Source of the DNA: Gracilibacillus lacisalsi DSM 19029
GTDB lineage: Bacteria > Bacillota > Bacilli > Bacillales > Amphibacillaceae
Reading direction: 5' to 3'
DNA length: 64,000 nucleotides
Assembly (NCBI RefSeq): GCF_000377765.1
Contig: NZ_KB898678.1
Location: 19,454 to 83,453, forward strand
Shown piece after piece: positions 1 through 8,614 of the stretch. The stretch's first letter is position 1. Every line of letters begins with the position of its first letter. The notes under the pieces were generated by a model that saw only the letters and a list, made by a program, of their open reading frames with translations, did no database searches and was not told the origin of the DNA. A program made the translations under genes and the position numbers.

Positions 1-125
1 AGAAGGCATTTGAAGATACGGCAATGGGATATGGTGCTACCATCGCAGTGTTAATTGTTGTTTTAGGTTTAAGTTTAGCATTTATCACGAACAAATTATT
101 ACAGAAAGAAGAAGTTACGTACTAA
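1..125 (+). CDS. Sugar ABC transporter permease, C-terminal end (partial)
   Basis: The reading frame is open from position 3 and stops at 123-125, giving the last 40 residues of a protein that begins before the window. It has one hydrophobic membrane segment and a short polar tail ending in VTY. A hydrophobic C-terminal helix directly upstream of a MalG-type permease is what the MalF/UgpA-type partner permease of a carbohydrate ABC importer looks like. The next gene starts 21 bases later, so both are almost certainly in one operon with the GH20 gene. Substrate cannot be read from this fragment; GH20 linkage suggests an N-acetylhexosamine oligosaccharide. Confidence 0.75.
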   Translation, partial: KAFEDTAMGYGATIAVLIVVLGLSLAFITNKLLQKEEVTY

Positions 126-146
126 AAGGAAAAGAGGTGTTCACCT

Positions 147-1031
147 TTGCATACTCATACACAGGAACAGTTAACATTTTGGGAAAGGTTTCAGGAAAGG
201 TATTTTTCCCAATCTAAAATCGGCAAAATCTTTATTTATGTTGTGCTTACATTATGGTCGATGACTACCATCTTTCCTTTAGCATGGGTATTTTTAAATT
301 CATTTAAGGATTCTCGGGAGATTATCACGGACACGTTTAAAATTCCATCTGATCCAACTGTGCAAAATTATGTCAATGCGTTTGAAACTGTCAATATTGG
401 TAAAAGCTACTTAAACAGTTTTATAATATCTGGTTCTGTTGTGTTGCTTGTGTTATTTATTGGTGGTCTAGCGGCTTTTGCGATGGCACGGATGCAATTT
501 AAATTAAGAGGAGTATTACAAGCTCTCTTAATCGCAAGTTTACTAATCCCGGCATTTGCGACGATTGTTCCTGTTTATCGAATGATGATTCAAATGGACC
601 TTGTTAATACATATCTGGCGCTGATTATTCCGCATACTGCTGGTAACCTGCCTTTTGCGATCCTGGTTATTAGTGGTTATATGGCGACCATCCCCAAGGA
701 ATTAGAAGAGGCATCTGTGATGGATGGTTGTGGCCGCTTTAGAATGTTTACAAAAGTATTCTTGCCGATATCATTACCATCCTTTGCAACAGTAGGTATT
801 TTCGTATTTCTTTGGTCGTATAACGACTTATTCTCTTCATTAGTATTAGTTTCACACGAAAGAGTAGCACCAATCGTCGTGTTATTATCTAATGTAAGTT
901 CACAGTATGGTACAGATTACGGTTTAATGACCGCAGCGATTGCGATGACTGTAATTCCTGTTCTTATTTTCTATCTATTAGCTCAGAAGACATTTGAAAA
1001 AGGAGCAACATCTGGAGCAGTCAAAGGCTAA
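147..1031 (+). CDS. Carbohydrate ABC transporter permease, MalG type
   Basis: 294-residue integral membrane protein of the binding-protein-dependent transport (MalG/UgpE) permease family, which forms the translocation pore with a MalF-type partner. It starts at TTG 147 with AAAGAGGTG upstream. An N-terminal membrane segment lies near residues 28-50, several more follow, and the cytoplasmic EAA loop (EEASVMDG, residues about 187-195, then LP) that contacts the ATPase is clear. It follows the partner permease by 21 bases and precedes a GH20 hexosaminidase by under 40 bases. That context suggests uptake of a beta-hexosaminide such as chitobiose, which is inference. No ATPase gene is in this operon; such importers often share an MsmK-type ATPase encoded elsewhere. 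Confidence 0.92.
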   Translation: MHTHTQEQLTFWERFQERYFSQSKIGKIFIYVVLTLWSMTTIFPLAWVFLNSFKDSREIITDTFKIPSDPTVQNYVNAFETVNIGKSYLNSFIISGSVVLLVLFIGGLAAFAMARMQFKLRGVLQALLIASLLIPAFATIVPVYRMMIQMDLVNTYLALIIPHTAGNLPFAILVISGYMATIPKELEEASVMDGCGRFRMFTKVFLPISLPSFATVGIFVFLWSYNDLFSSLVLVSHERVAPIVVLLSNVSSQYGTDYGLMTAAIAMTVIPVLIFYLLAQKTFEKGATSGAVKG

Positions 1032-1068
1032 CGATTGAGAGACAATCAAAAAAGAAAGGGTGATCCAT

Positions 1069-2982
1069 TTGTATATTTTATTACAAGGAGAATTTCACTC
1101 ATTTTTACCTGGTATTGAAGAATTACAGAAGGAAATTAATTTTATCCTCCATGAAGACGGTATCCCATTAACAATAGAGAAGAGTGATAGTAAGGATACT
1201 GTTGTTGAGTTCAGAAATGGTGAAGGTTTTATTTCTTATGGTCAAGCCTATCACGTCTATAGAGCAATTGGTTTATTTGTTCAACACAGTAAAGAACAAG
1301 CAACGTTTATGATGAAAGAAACACCACATTTTCAAACAATTGGCCCGATGTTTGACCTGTCTAGAAATGCCGTGATGCGAGTAGATCGATTCAAAGGTAT
1401 GCTTCGAAAAATGGCATTAATGGGATTTAACGCAGCAATGCTTTACATGGAAGATACGTATGAAGTTAAAGATTTTCCTTACTTTGGATATATGCGGGGG
1501 CGCTATTCCCAACAGGAATTACAAGAACTTGATGATTATGCATTTCAATTTGGAATCGAGTTGATTCCTTGTATCCAAACACTTGCACACTTAGAAGAGT
1601 TTTTGAAGTGGGATGCAGCAGCACACCTGAAGGATACAAGAGGTGTTTTGTTAGTGGATCAGGAAGCAACATATGAATTTTTGCGAAAAATGATTAAAGC
1701 TGCAGCTCAACCTTTCCGAACTAAACGTATTCATATTGGTATGGATGAAGCCGAAGAATTAGGGAGAGGGATCTATTTAAATAAATTTGGCTATAAAGAT
1801 CGTATAGATTTGATGACAGATCATTTACGACAGGTAAAAGAAATAACAGATAAACTGGAACTTGATGTCATGATGTGGAGTGACATGTTTTTAAAGCTAG
1901 CATCTAATTCCGGGGATGATCAGTATGATATGTCAACGGAAATTTCAGAGGTTATGAAAAATAAAATACCTGACAATATCAAGCTAATGTATTGGGATTA
2001 TTATCATACGGAGCAAGAAGATTATCAGGCATTGATTGCTAAACATAAACAATTGGGACAAACACCTGCATTTGCTGGTGGTATTTGGGTTTGGAATACC
2101 TTCGCAACGAATTATGGACTGTCACTAAAAACAAGTGAAGCAGCTCTAACAGTATGTAAGCAAGAAGGTATAGAAGATGTTTTTGTTACTTTATGGGGTG
2201 ATGATGGTTATGAAAATAACTACTATTCGGCGATGCTTGGTTTACAATTGTATGCAGAACATCAATTCCAAACTACTGTTGATAAGGAATATTGGTATGC
2301 CCGTACTAAATTTTGTACTGGTTTAGATGCGAAGTCCTTTTTACAATTAAATGATTTAGATGCCATTCCTGGAGTGGCAAATGAAAACTTGGATCAAACA
2401 AATCCATCGAAATTTTTGTTATGGCAAGACGTACTTCTCGGCTTATTTGATAAACATATAGAAGGGGTAGAACATGACGTTTCTCTTCATTATCAACAAT
2501 TGGAGATTAGGATAAAACAGTCACGAGATCCACGTTTAGAGCTTGACTTTATTTTTGAAGTACCAGAGAAATTATCGGCAGTATTAGCACAAAAGGCTGC
2601 TATCGGTATCAAACTAAAAACAGCCTATGATAATCAACAAGTAGAAACCTTACGGCAAATAGCTGATGAAGACTTACCGGTAATTATAGATAAGGTCAAA
2701 GTTTTGCGAAATGCCCATAAAAAGCAATGGTTGACCATTAATAAGCCTTTTGGCTGGGAAGTGATCGATATTCGATACGGTGGACTTATTGCTCGTTTAG
2801 AAACTGCGATAGAGCGAATTACAGACTATTCGAATGGGGAGATTGAAAGAATTGAGGAGCTGGAACAAGAACGGCTACCGTTTAATACTAATCTAGATAA
2901 AACAACCGGTTTAGGTTGGTCTAGTTATTATTATCGGATGGCATCTCCAAACGTGTTTTTTCACGTATTACCAATCTATTAA
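1069..2982 (+). CDS. GH20 family beta-N-acetylhexosaminidase, cytoplasmic
   Basis: 638-residue glycoside hydrolase that would remove terminal beta-linked N-acetylglucosamine or N-acetylgalactosamine. The GH20 catalytic Asp-Glu pair sits in HIGMDEAEELG (D226, E227); in this family the Glu is the acid/base and the Asp helps the substrate 2-acetamido group act as nucleophile. An N-terminal alpha/beta domain (about residues 1-90) precedes the barrel. There is no signal peptide, so it works on imported oligosaccharides. I chose TTG 1069 because GTG 1060 abuts its own AAAGAAAGG, whereas TTG has a normal 8-base spacer; GTG would add three residues. It lies between ABC permeases and a lactonase-like gene, so it probably cleaves whatever the importer brings in. 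Confidence 0.88.
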   Translation: MYILLQGEFHSFLPGIEELQKEINFILHEDGIPLTIEKSDSKDTVVEFRNGEGFISYGQAYHVYRAIGLFVQHSKEQATFMMKETPHFQTIGPMFDLSRNAVMRVDRFKGMLRKMALMGFNAAMLYMEDTYEVKDFPYFGYMRGRYSQQELQELDDYAFQFGIELIPCIQTLAHLEEFLKWDAAAHLKDTRGVLLVDQEATYEFLRKMIKAAAQPFRTKRIHIGMDEAEELGRGIYLNKFGYKDRIDLMTDHLRQVKEITDKLELDVMMWSDMFLKLASNSGDDQYDMSTEISEVMKNKIPDNIKLMYWDYYHTEQEDYQALIAKHKQLGQTPAFAGGIWVWNTFATNYGLSLKTSEAALTVCKQEGIEDVFVTLWGDDGYENNYYSAMLGLQLYAEHQFQTTVDKEYWYARTKFCTGLDAKSFLQLNDLDAIPGVANENLDQTNPSKFLLWQDVLLGLFDKHIEGVEHDVSLHYQQLEIRIKQSRDPRLELDFIFEVPEKLSAVLAQKAAIGIKLKTAYDNQQVETLRQIADEDLPVIIDKVKVLRNAHKKQWLTINKPFGWEVIDIRYGGLIARLETAIERITDYSNGEIERIEELEQERLPFNTNLDKTTGLGWSSYYYRMASPNVFFHVLPIY

Positions 2983-3013
2983 TCAATATTCGAAAGGACT
3001 GAGATCCATTCAA

Positions 3014-4042
3014 TTGAGTAGCTATAAAATGTTTGCTGGAGGATATGGGCAAGAAGATGAGGAAGCGATACAATTGGTTACTTACAACGCCAAAACATAT
3101 TCATTTGAAAAACAGTCTACGATAAAGGGGATTACTTCCCCTTCTTTTTTAGCAATTCATCCTTATTTAGACATCTTGTATGCTGTCAGTGAGGTGGATA
3201 ACGGAGAAGTAGCAGGGTTTCAGCTTGATTCGAAGTTCATCGAAATGGATAGACAGTCTACAAAAGGATCAGGGCCCTGTTATGTTCATGCAGATGAAAA
3301 AGGAGAATTTTTATTAATCGCAAATTATGGGGAAGGGAACATTTCGTTACACCCGTTAAAAGAAGATGGTTCAATAGAAACGTGTAGTGATGCAATTAAA
3401 CTACCGATTGTTCAGCAAGGTAAGCATTCACATCCACATACTTGTTATCCGTTAGGTGATCAGGATACTTTTTTAGTCACGGATTTAGGTCAGGATACGT
3501 TGTCATTGTTTCAATTAATTCGCAATCAACACTGCTTACATCATATTCATTCATTTGAATTAGGACAAGGTAAGGGACCACGGCATCTAGTTGTTTCTCA
3601 GAATCGACAATTCATTTATATTGCAAATGAATTCAGTTCTACTGTTTCAGTATACTGCTTTAATGAAGACAAGTTAGAGATGGAGCTTATTCAGGAAATT
3701 GCTACTATACCTCCAGACGAAGAGATAGATAATTATTGTGCGGATATACACTTTTCTCCAGATAATCATTTCCTATATGTATCGAATAGAGGAAGGGATT
3801 CTATTACTGTTTTTCAGGTGCTTACCGATGGCGTGCTAACCTTTCATGATGAGGTATCAACACTAGGGCGCTGGCCACGAAATTTTGCTGTAACGCCTGA
3901 TGGTGCATTTATTTTGGTTGCTAATGAACATAGTGACTTGATCACGGTACTGAAAATTAGCTCAGATGGTACATTACAACCATTACCTGATAAATATGAA
4001 ATGATGAAACCGACTTGTTTAAAATTTTTAAGGGGGCTGTGA
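3014..4042 (+). CDS. Lactonase family protein, seven-bladed beta-propeller (YkgB/Pgl type)
   Basis: 342-residue cytoplasmic protein with the repeated blade pattern of the lactonase/6-phosphogluconolactonase beta-propeller family, for example HPYLDILYAVSE near the start and TPDGAFILVANEHSD near the end. Family members open sugar 1,5-lactones, with 6-phosphogluconolactone the best-known substrate. The start is TTG 3014 after GAAAGGACTGAGA. It follows the GH20 gene by 31 bases and is followed almost at once by a GNAT gene. In this setting it could hydrolyse an aldonolactone formed by C1 oxidation of chitin rather than serve the pentose phosphate pathway; that is a hypothesis. Many family members remain without a proven substrate. 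Confidence 0.85.
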   Translation: MSSYKMFAGGYGQEDEEAIQLVTYNAKTYSFEKQSTIKGITSPSFLAIHPYLDILYAVSEVDNGEVAGFQLDSKFIEMDRQSTKGSGPCYVHADEKGEFLLIANYGEGNISLHPLKEDGSIETCSDAIKLPIVQQGKHSHPHTCYPLGDQDTFLVTDLGQDTLSLFQLIRNQHCLHHIHSFELGQGKGPRHLVVSQNRQFIYIANEFSSTVSVYCFNEDKLEMELIQEIATIPPDEEIDNYCADIHFSPDNHFLYVSNRGRDSITVFQVLTDGVLTFHDEVSTLGRWPRNFAVTPDGAFILVANEHSDLITVLKISSDGTLQPLPDKYEMMKPTCLKFLRGL

Positions 4043-4044
4043 GA

Positions 4045-4500
4045 ATGGCAGATATGTTAGTCAATTTATATTCATTACCTGAAGCTTCATTTGATAAGAC
4101 GCAAAGCTATCAAATCCGAACGGTTTTACCACCAGAAAAACATAAAGTGGTAGATTGGGTCCGTGAGCATTTTTCTGAAAACTGGGTAAGTGAATGTGAA
4201 GTGGCTTGCACAAAGGTACCTGCTAACTGCTTAATTGCAGTTCAAGATAATGAAATTTTAGGTTTTGCCTGTTATGATACAACATTTCCAAACTTTTTTG
4301 GGCCAACTGGAGTGAAAGAAGGTGCAAGAGGTCAAGGAATTGGTTATCAGTTGTTGTTGGCTAGCTTGTTTCAATTACGTGCTAAAGGTTATGCGTATGC
4401 CATCATTGGTGATGCTGGTCCCGTGGATTTTTATAAGAAAACGATTGGAGCGGTACCGATTGATGGTGTGCCTGTCTTAAAACAACTGAAGTCACTTTAA
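4045..4500 (+). CDS. GNAT family N-acetyltransferase
   Basis: 151-residue acetyl-CoA-dependent acyltransferase. Motif A of the GNAT fold is seen as RGQGIG (residues 95-100), preceded by the beta strand IAVQDNEILGFACYD and followed by YAYAIIGDAGPVDFYKK. The ATG at 4045 is preferred because AAGGGGG lies 8 bases upstream; an in-frame TTG 30 bases earlier sits inside the preceding gene. It begins 2 bases after the lactonase stop, so it is translationally linked. The acceptor is unknown. Its place in a hexosamine-oligosaccharide operon allows an amino sugar acceptor, but nothing in the sequence proves this. Confidence 0.85.
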   Translation: MADMLVNLYSLPEASFDKTQSYQIRTVLPPEKHKVVDWVREHFSENWVSECEVACTKVPANCLIAVQDNEILGFACYDTTFPNFFGPTGVKEGARGQGIGYQLLLASLFQLRAKGYAYAIIGDAGPVDFYKKTIGAVPIDGVPVLKQLKSL

Positions 4501-4513
4501 GTAGTTTAGTTCT

Positions 4514-4556
4514 GGAGTGCAGGCAACTTGTACTCCTGACTGAACAACTTTTTTAT
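4514..4556 (+). terminator. Weak Rho-independent terminator candidate after the GH20 operon
   Basis: GGAGTGCA (4514-4521) pairs with TGTACTCC (4529-4536) over 8 bp including one G-U pair. A T-rich tract follows only after about 10 bases. It is placed correctly for the end of the operon. Confidence 0.4.
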
Positions 4557-4628
4557 TTTTTGTTCAAAGCAAAAAAGTATAAAATCAGCGCAATGCCCGT
4601 GTTAATCGAAGTATTTGCCAACGCTCCG

Positions 4629-4722
4629 ACTAATTACTTCGCTTTCCGCGGCACGGCCTCAACTAACTTTGCAAAGTAGATTTTCGGCTCGCGCTATTCC
4701 CGCAGGAGGCTATGTAATTAGT
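4629..4722 (+). repeat. Structured intergenic repeat, family 1, plus-strand copy (degenerate)
   Basis: This hairpin-forming element shares the core CTTTCCGYGG ... CTAACTT(hairpin)AAGT.GAT.TTC..CTC ... CCCRCAGGAG with the copy at 45048-45160, and in reverse complement with those at 4866-4979 and 45318-45435. Its termini CTAATTAC (4630-4637) and GTAATTAG (4714-4721) are perfectly complementary. They differ in sequence from the termini of the other copies, which also pair. The apical stem here is only CTTTGCAAAG. It shares the 706-bp gene-free interval 4501-5206 with a second copy; nothing else coding is seen there. Confidence 0.7.
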
Positions 4723-4849
4723 TTCCGCTATGAGGAGGTGCAGCAATTCTTGTCAGAAGTAATAGGTTGACTTTTATAAAATAGATAAGAGCAAGAATCG
4801 CTATCCATAAGTATAAAAGCAGCAATGTTACTTCATGCTAGAGTTGTAG

Positions 4850-4996
4850 AGCAGAACTTAGCGAAGGCCGACCACTTTCACTCCTGTGGAAATTGTTTGG
4901 CCTGAAGATCCACTTTTTCGGTTTGTGCTCGAAAAAGTTAGCTGAAGTGCAACCTCTACGGAAAGGGAAATGGGCAGCCGGAGTGGTGGTGATATC
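4850..4996 (-). repeat. Structured intergenic repeat, family 1, minus-strand copy
   Basis: This is the same element as 45296-45450, sharing blocks such as CTGAAGATCCACTTTTTCG, AAAAGTTAGCTGAAG and GGGCAGCCGGAGTGG. The terminal stem is imperfect (4866-4879 with 4966-4979). The apical stem is CTTTTTCG (4913-4920) with CGAAAAAG (4930-4937). Read on the minus strand it contains the AGCTAACTT...AAGTGGATCTTCAG core of the plus-strand copies. Confidence 0.75.
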
Positions 4997-5136
4997 TTTC
5001 ACAATGGCCACTAAAGTAATCGCAGATCCACTTAGCATCATATATTTTGTTCAATCTTTCTTAAGCCTACAAATTGAGAGTAATAAACATGAACGGTAAT
5101 AAAGGATAAAAAATAGGATTAATTTTCTAATATTCA

Positions 5137-5191
5137 TTGACAAGGAAAACGCATTCATGTTAATTTCTTTATAAAGGTTAAACGTTTTATC
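5137..5191 (+). promoter_or_regulatory. lacI promoter region with putative autoregulatory operator and cre-like site
   Basis: A perfect -35 TTGACA lies at 5137-5142; the matching -10 is weak (TTAATT, 5160-5165). GGAAAACGCATTCA (5144-5157) resembles a CcpA cre site with two mismatches. GGTTAAACGTTTTATC (5176-5191) matches 14 of 16 bases of the perfect palindrome at 6246-6261. It sits just before the ribosome-binding site of the LacI gene, so the regulator probably represses itself. Confidence 0.6.
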
Positions 5192-5206
5192 AAAGTGGTG
5201 AAGAAA

Positions 5207-6232
5207 ATGGCTAATTTAAAAAAAATCGCTCAGAAGGCAAATGTTTCAGTTGCTACCGTTTCAAATGTTCTCAATAATAGAGGGCGAGTAGGTGAGGAAA
5301 CGAAAAAGAAAATCTTACGAATTGCTGAAGATTTTAATTATGCTCCTAATCGAATGGCAAAAAGCTTAAAAATGAACAAATCTCAAACGATTGGTGTTAT
5401 AGTTGAAGACTTATCTGTTTTTAACGCACCAGAAATAATTGATGGAATAAATTCTTTTGCAGAAGATCATGGATATTCTATATTACTGATGAACTTACGT
5501 ATGAAAAAAAAGACTGGTGTGCAATATCCTGACACCGAAATATGTAAACAAGAGGCGGCACCAATGTTTAAAGTTTTATTAGCAAGTCAAGTTGAAGGGA
5601 TTATCTATATTGGGATTCATTCACGTGATGTAAAAGGAATACTTCCTGATTCTTCCATACCTGTTGTATATACTTATTGTGATACATCTAATCCGAAAGA
5701 TTTATCGGTAAATTATAATGACTTTAGCGCTGCTTTTTATGCAACGGACTATCTAATCGAGCAAGGTATTAAAGATATAGGCCTAATTACAGGATTTAAA
5801 AATTCTGAATCAACTATGGAACGATTAAAAGGTTTTAAAAAAGCATTTAAAGAAAGTGAAATAGAATGGAATCCAGAGTGGATTACTAATGGGGATTGGG
5901 AGTTCAATTCTGGTTATCATCAAGGCCTTGTTTTATTACAGAAAAACAATAAACCAAGAGCTATATTAGCTATGAATGATTTAATGGCAGGTGGTGTAAT
6001 AAAGGCGGCAAATGAATTAGGAATTAACGTTCCTGGCGACTTATCAGTTATAGGTTTTGATAATCGAGAGATCAGCCAGTATTTAACACCAAAATTAACT
6101 ACTATGAGTCTACCATTAAATGAAATAGGGCAGCAATCCATTAAATTATTAATAAAAAAAATAAGAGGAGAAAAAATTTTGTCTAATAAAATTAGATTAA
6201 ATTGTAAATTAGTTAAACGTGAGAGCGTTTAA
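5207..6232 (+). CDS. LacI family transcriptional regulator
   Basis: 341-residue LacI/GalR regulator. The N-terminal helix-turn-helix and hinge (LKKIAQKANVSVATVSNVLN from residue 3) precede a periplasmic-binding-protein-like effector domain with the usual DLSVIGFDNREISQYLTP near residue 280. ATG 5207 gives the standard family start MANLKK with GGTGAAG just upstream; the in-frame GTG codons at 5195 and 5198 have no room for a ribosome-binding site. Palindromes centred on AAACGTTT lie before this gene and before the next operon, and fit the ACGT-type operators of this family. It most likely represses the SBP-permease-GH127 operon until a sugar is bound; the effector is unknown. Confidence 0.93.
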   Translation: MANLKKIAQKANVSVATVSNVLNNRGRVGEETKKKILRIAEDFNYAPNRMAKSLKMNKSQTIGVIVEDLSVFNAPEIIDGINSFAEDHGYSILLMNLRMKKKTGVQYPDTEICKQEAAPMFKVLLASQVEGIIYIGIHSRDVKGILPDSSIPVVYTYCDTSNPKDLSVNYNDFSAAFYATDYLIEQGIKDIGLITGFKNSESTMERLKGFKKAFKESEIEWNPEWITNGDWEFNSGYHQGLVLLQKNNKPRAILAMNDLMAGGVIKAANELGINVPGDLSVIGFDNREISQYLTPKLTTMSLPLNEIGQQSIKLLIKKIRGEKILSNKIRLNCKLVKRESV

Positions 6233-6278
6233 TCTATTGTATAATGATTAAACGTTTAATCAAATGAAAGCGTTTAAC
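6213..6278 (+). promoter_or_regulatory. Operator cluster and -10 element for the GH127/ABC operon
   Basis: TTAAACG (6213-6219) and CGTTTAA (6226-6232) form a perfect inverted repeat over the last codons and stop of lacI. TATAAT (6240-6245) is a good -10 box. GATTAAACGTTTAATC (6246-6261) is a perfect 16-bp palindrome. TGAAAGCGTTTAAC (6265-6278) is cre-like. Operator sequences thus flank the -10 box on both sides, which fits LacI repression plus possible CcpA control. Confidence 0.65.
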
Positions 6279-6370
6279 TACAGGAGGTGGTGTATAAAAA
6301 TTAATGTGATGCTGTAGCTATTTCCTTTTGTTCAGGCATGTAGTACAAAATTAAAGGAGGAAAATTAACG

Positions 6371-7672
6371 ATGAAAAATTATTTTAAAAACCGTTTATCA
6401 CTTTTTGTTGTAGTAATTGTAATAGTGTTTTTAGTCGCTTGTAGTAATGAAAATGTGGATGAGGAACAAAATGAAGCTGAAAACAATAATAATGCGGATG
6501 TACAAACTATTCATATGGCAAAATTAGAATCTGATCCTAATGGAATGATGGAGGAAGCCCGTCAAAGATTTAATGAAGAACATGATGATATAAAAGTAGA
6601 ATTTGTGGAGATGTCAAATGACGCATCGCAAATGCATGACCAAACCGTAACACAACTGTCGGCAGGATCTGAAAACCTCGACATTGTAAATATGGATGTT
6701 GTATGGACTGCTGAATTTGCAGAAGCAGGATGGATAGAGCCATTAGATGATCTATTTACAGAAGAAATGCAATCAGAATTTATTGAAAGGCAAGTTGATG
6801 CCATGACGTATGATGGACATGTATGGGCGGTTCCATGGTTTAATGACTTACATCCATTATGGTATCGCAAGGATTTGTTAGAAAAATATAATTTGGAAGT
6901 ACCAGAAACGTATGAAGAGGCTGTAGAGGTTGCACAAACGATTCAAGAAGAGGAAGGTATTCAAGGATTCAGTATGCACTGGGGACGCGCTGAACAACTT
7001 ATTGTCAGCTTTACTGAATTTTTACATGCTAATAATGGTGATTTTTTCGACGAAGATGGCAATGTCACGATTAATAGTCCAGAGGCAGTAGAAGCACTTC
7101 AGTTTATGGTCGATATGATAGAGGAATATGAAGTGGTATCCCCTTCAGCAATTGGTAATTCAACACCAGAGGATGCTAGAATTCCATTTACTCAAGGACA
7201 AGTATTATTCCATCCTAACTGGGGCTATGTGTATTCAGAAAATCAAGCTGATGATTCCCCAGTAAAAGATCAAACGTGGGTAGCTAGTAATTTTGCATTT
7301 GAAGGAGGCCAAAAAGCCAATGCTGTTGGAGGTTGGAACTTCGCTATATCCAAAAATGTTAGTGATAAAGAAACAGCATGGGAAGTAATCAAATGGTTTA
7401 CATCTTTTGATAATCAGAAAGAAATGTTGCTTGGTGGCGGTCAAGTGGGAACCAGAGTAGAGCTATATGAGGATCCAGAAGTATTAGAAGCAAATCCTCA
7501 GCTAGAAGAGTATTTAGATGTATTTGAACATGCTTCAGTAAGACCATCACATCCTCAGTATTCTAAATTATCTGATATTGCGCAATCCTATATTCATCAG
7601 GCGTTGTCAGGAGATATAACACCGGAAGAAGCCCTGAATGAATTAGCAACGGAGTTAGAGGAGCTTGAATAA
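6371..7672 (+). CDS. Extracellular solute-binding lipoprotein, family 1
   Basis: 433-residue carbohydrate-binding component of an ABC importer. The signal peptide ends in the lipobox LVAC with Cys24 as the lipidation site, followed by an acidic, Asn-rich linker. The mature part carries family-1 features such as WAVPWFNDLHPLWYRKD and GGWNFAISKN. The start is ATG 6371 with AAAGGAGG 9 bases upstream. It is the first gene after the operator cluster at 6213-6278 and is followed by two permeases, an unknown protein and GH127. Substrate is unknown; the GH127 gene suggests an arabinofuranose-containing oligosaccharide. The protein is rich in Glu and Asp, as is common in extracellular proteins of salt-tolerant bacteria. 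Confidence 0.92.
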   Translation: MKNYFKNRLSLFVVVIVIVFLVACSNENVDEEQNEAENNNNADVQTIHMAKLESDPNGMMEEARQRFNEEHDDIKVEFVEMSNDASQMHDQTVTQLSAGSENLDIVNMDVVWTAEFAEAGWIEPLDDLFTEEMQSEFIERQVDAMTYDGHVWAVPWFNDLHPLWYRKDLLEKYNLEVPETYEEAVEVAQTIQEEEGIQGFSMHWGRAEQLIVSFTEFLHANNGDFFDEDGNVTINSPEAVEALQFMVDMIEEYEVVSPSAIGNSTPEDARIPFTQGQVLFHPNWGYVYSENQADDSPVKDQTWVASNFAFEGGQKANAVGGWNFAISKNVSDKETAWEVIKWFTSFDNQKEMLLGGGQVGTRVELYEDPEVLEANPQLEEYLDVFEHASVRPSHPQYSKLSDIAQSYIHQALSGDITPEEALNELATELEELE

Positions 7673-7679
7673 AAAGAAT

Positions 7680-7710
7680 AACAGGTATCGAGGAATCCTC
7701 GGTACCTGTT
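7680..7710 (+). promoter_or_regulatory. Intercistronic stem-loop after the solute-binding-protein gene
   Basis: AACAGGTATCGAGG (7680-7693) pairs with CCTCGGTACCTGTT (7697-7710), a 14-bp stem with one wobble pair and a 3-base loop. No T tract follows, and the ribosome-binding site of the next gene starts a few bases on. Such hairpins between binding-protein and permease genes commonly stabilise the upstream mRNA, keeping the binding protein in excess. Confidence 0.7.
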
Positions 7711-7726
7711 ATAAGGAGTGTAAATC

Positions 7727-8599
7727 ATGAGATATAGATTTTTACCTTATATGTTGTTATTACCTGTATTTACCATGATTATCGTCATTGTGTTTATTCC
7801 TCTTATTACGACTATTATATACAGCTTTCAATCTTATAGATTGACAGATCCAGATGCACAAGCGACTTTTGTTGGTTTAAGTAATTATATCGAAATTTTG
7901 CAGGATAGCCGTTTTATATCCTCTCTAATAACTAGTTTAATTTATATTATTGGTAGTGTTATAGGAATGTTAATACTAGGCTTAATTACCGCACAAATTG
8001 CAAATCAAGCATTTAAAGGTCGTTCAATATTCCGCGCTTCCATCTTATTACCATGGGCGGTTGCTCCAGTAGTTGCAGCACAGTCTTGGAAATTTATGTT
8101 CGAAACAGACTTCGGGATTATCAACTATGTTTTGGAAGGGATTGGGATCATCGAACGAAATATACCGTGGCTTGTTTCATCGGATCATGCCATGATCAGT
8201 GTAATCGTAACAAATGTTTGGAAGACAACCCCTCTGTTAACTTTAATTATTGTATCTGGTCTACAGACGATCTCAAAAGAATTATACGAGAGTGCAGATA
8301 TAGACGGAGCAGGTGATTGGAAAAAGTATTATCATATTACACTGCCATTGATAAGGCCATTCATCGCTATGGGACTTATCTTTACAACACTACAGACGAT
8401 CAATGTCATCGATATTATTTATGTGATGACTGGTGGAGGACCTGGTGAATCAACAGAAATCTTTACGCTTTACAATTACAAAGTGTTTTTCCAATATCTA
8501 GACTTTGGTCTTGGTGGTGCTATGGCTGTTATTGGAGTAGTTATAGTCGGTATATTAATCTACTTCTATACAAGAAGTATGAATAAGCAGTATAACTAA
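7727..8599 (+). CDS. Sugar ABC transporter permease, MalF/UgpA type
   Basis: 290-residue integral membrane permease with about six membrane segments. The EAA loop reads ELYESADIDGAG (about residues 185-196) followed by ITLPLIRP, and the family motif MTGGGPGESTE occurs near the C-terminus. The start is ATG 7727 with AAGGAG 10 bases upstream. It is the partner of the MalG-type permease starting 15 bases after its stop. Both belong to the LacI-controlled operon with the binding protein at 6371 and GH127. No ATPase is encoded here, so a shared MsmK-like ATPase is presumed. Confidence 0.93.
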   Translation: MRYRFLPYMLLLPVFTMIIVIVFIPLITTIIYSFQSYRLTDPDAQATFVGLSNYIEILQDSRFISSLITSLIYIIGSVIGMLILGLITAQIANQAFKGRSIFRASILLPWAVAPVVAAQSWKFMFETDFGIINYVLEGIGIIERNIPWLVSSDHAMISVIVTNVWKTTPLLTLIIVSGLQTISKELYESADIDGAGDWKKYYHITLPLIRPFIAMGLIFTTLQTINVIDIIYVMTGGGPGESTEIFTLYNYKVFFQYLDFGLGGAMAVIGVVIVGILIYFYTRSMNKQYN

Positions 8600-8614
8600 T
8601 AGGAGGTACTCCTG

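Noticed and set aside
4838..5099. Two 67-68-codon frames on opposite strands
   Set aside because: Both lie inside the hairpin repeat at 4850-4996; related frames arise from the same repeat at 45031-45237, so they are by-products of the repeat.
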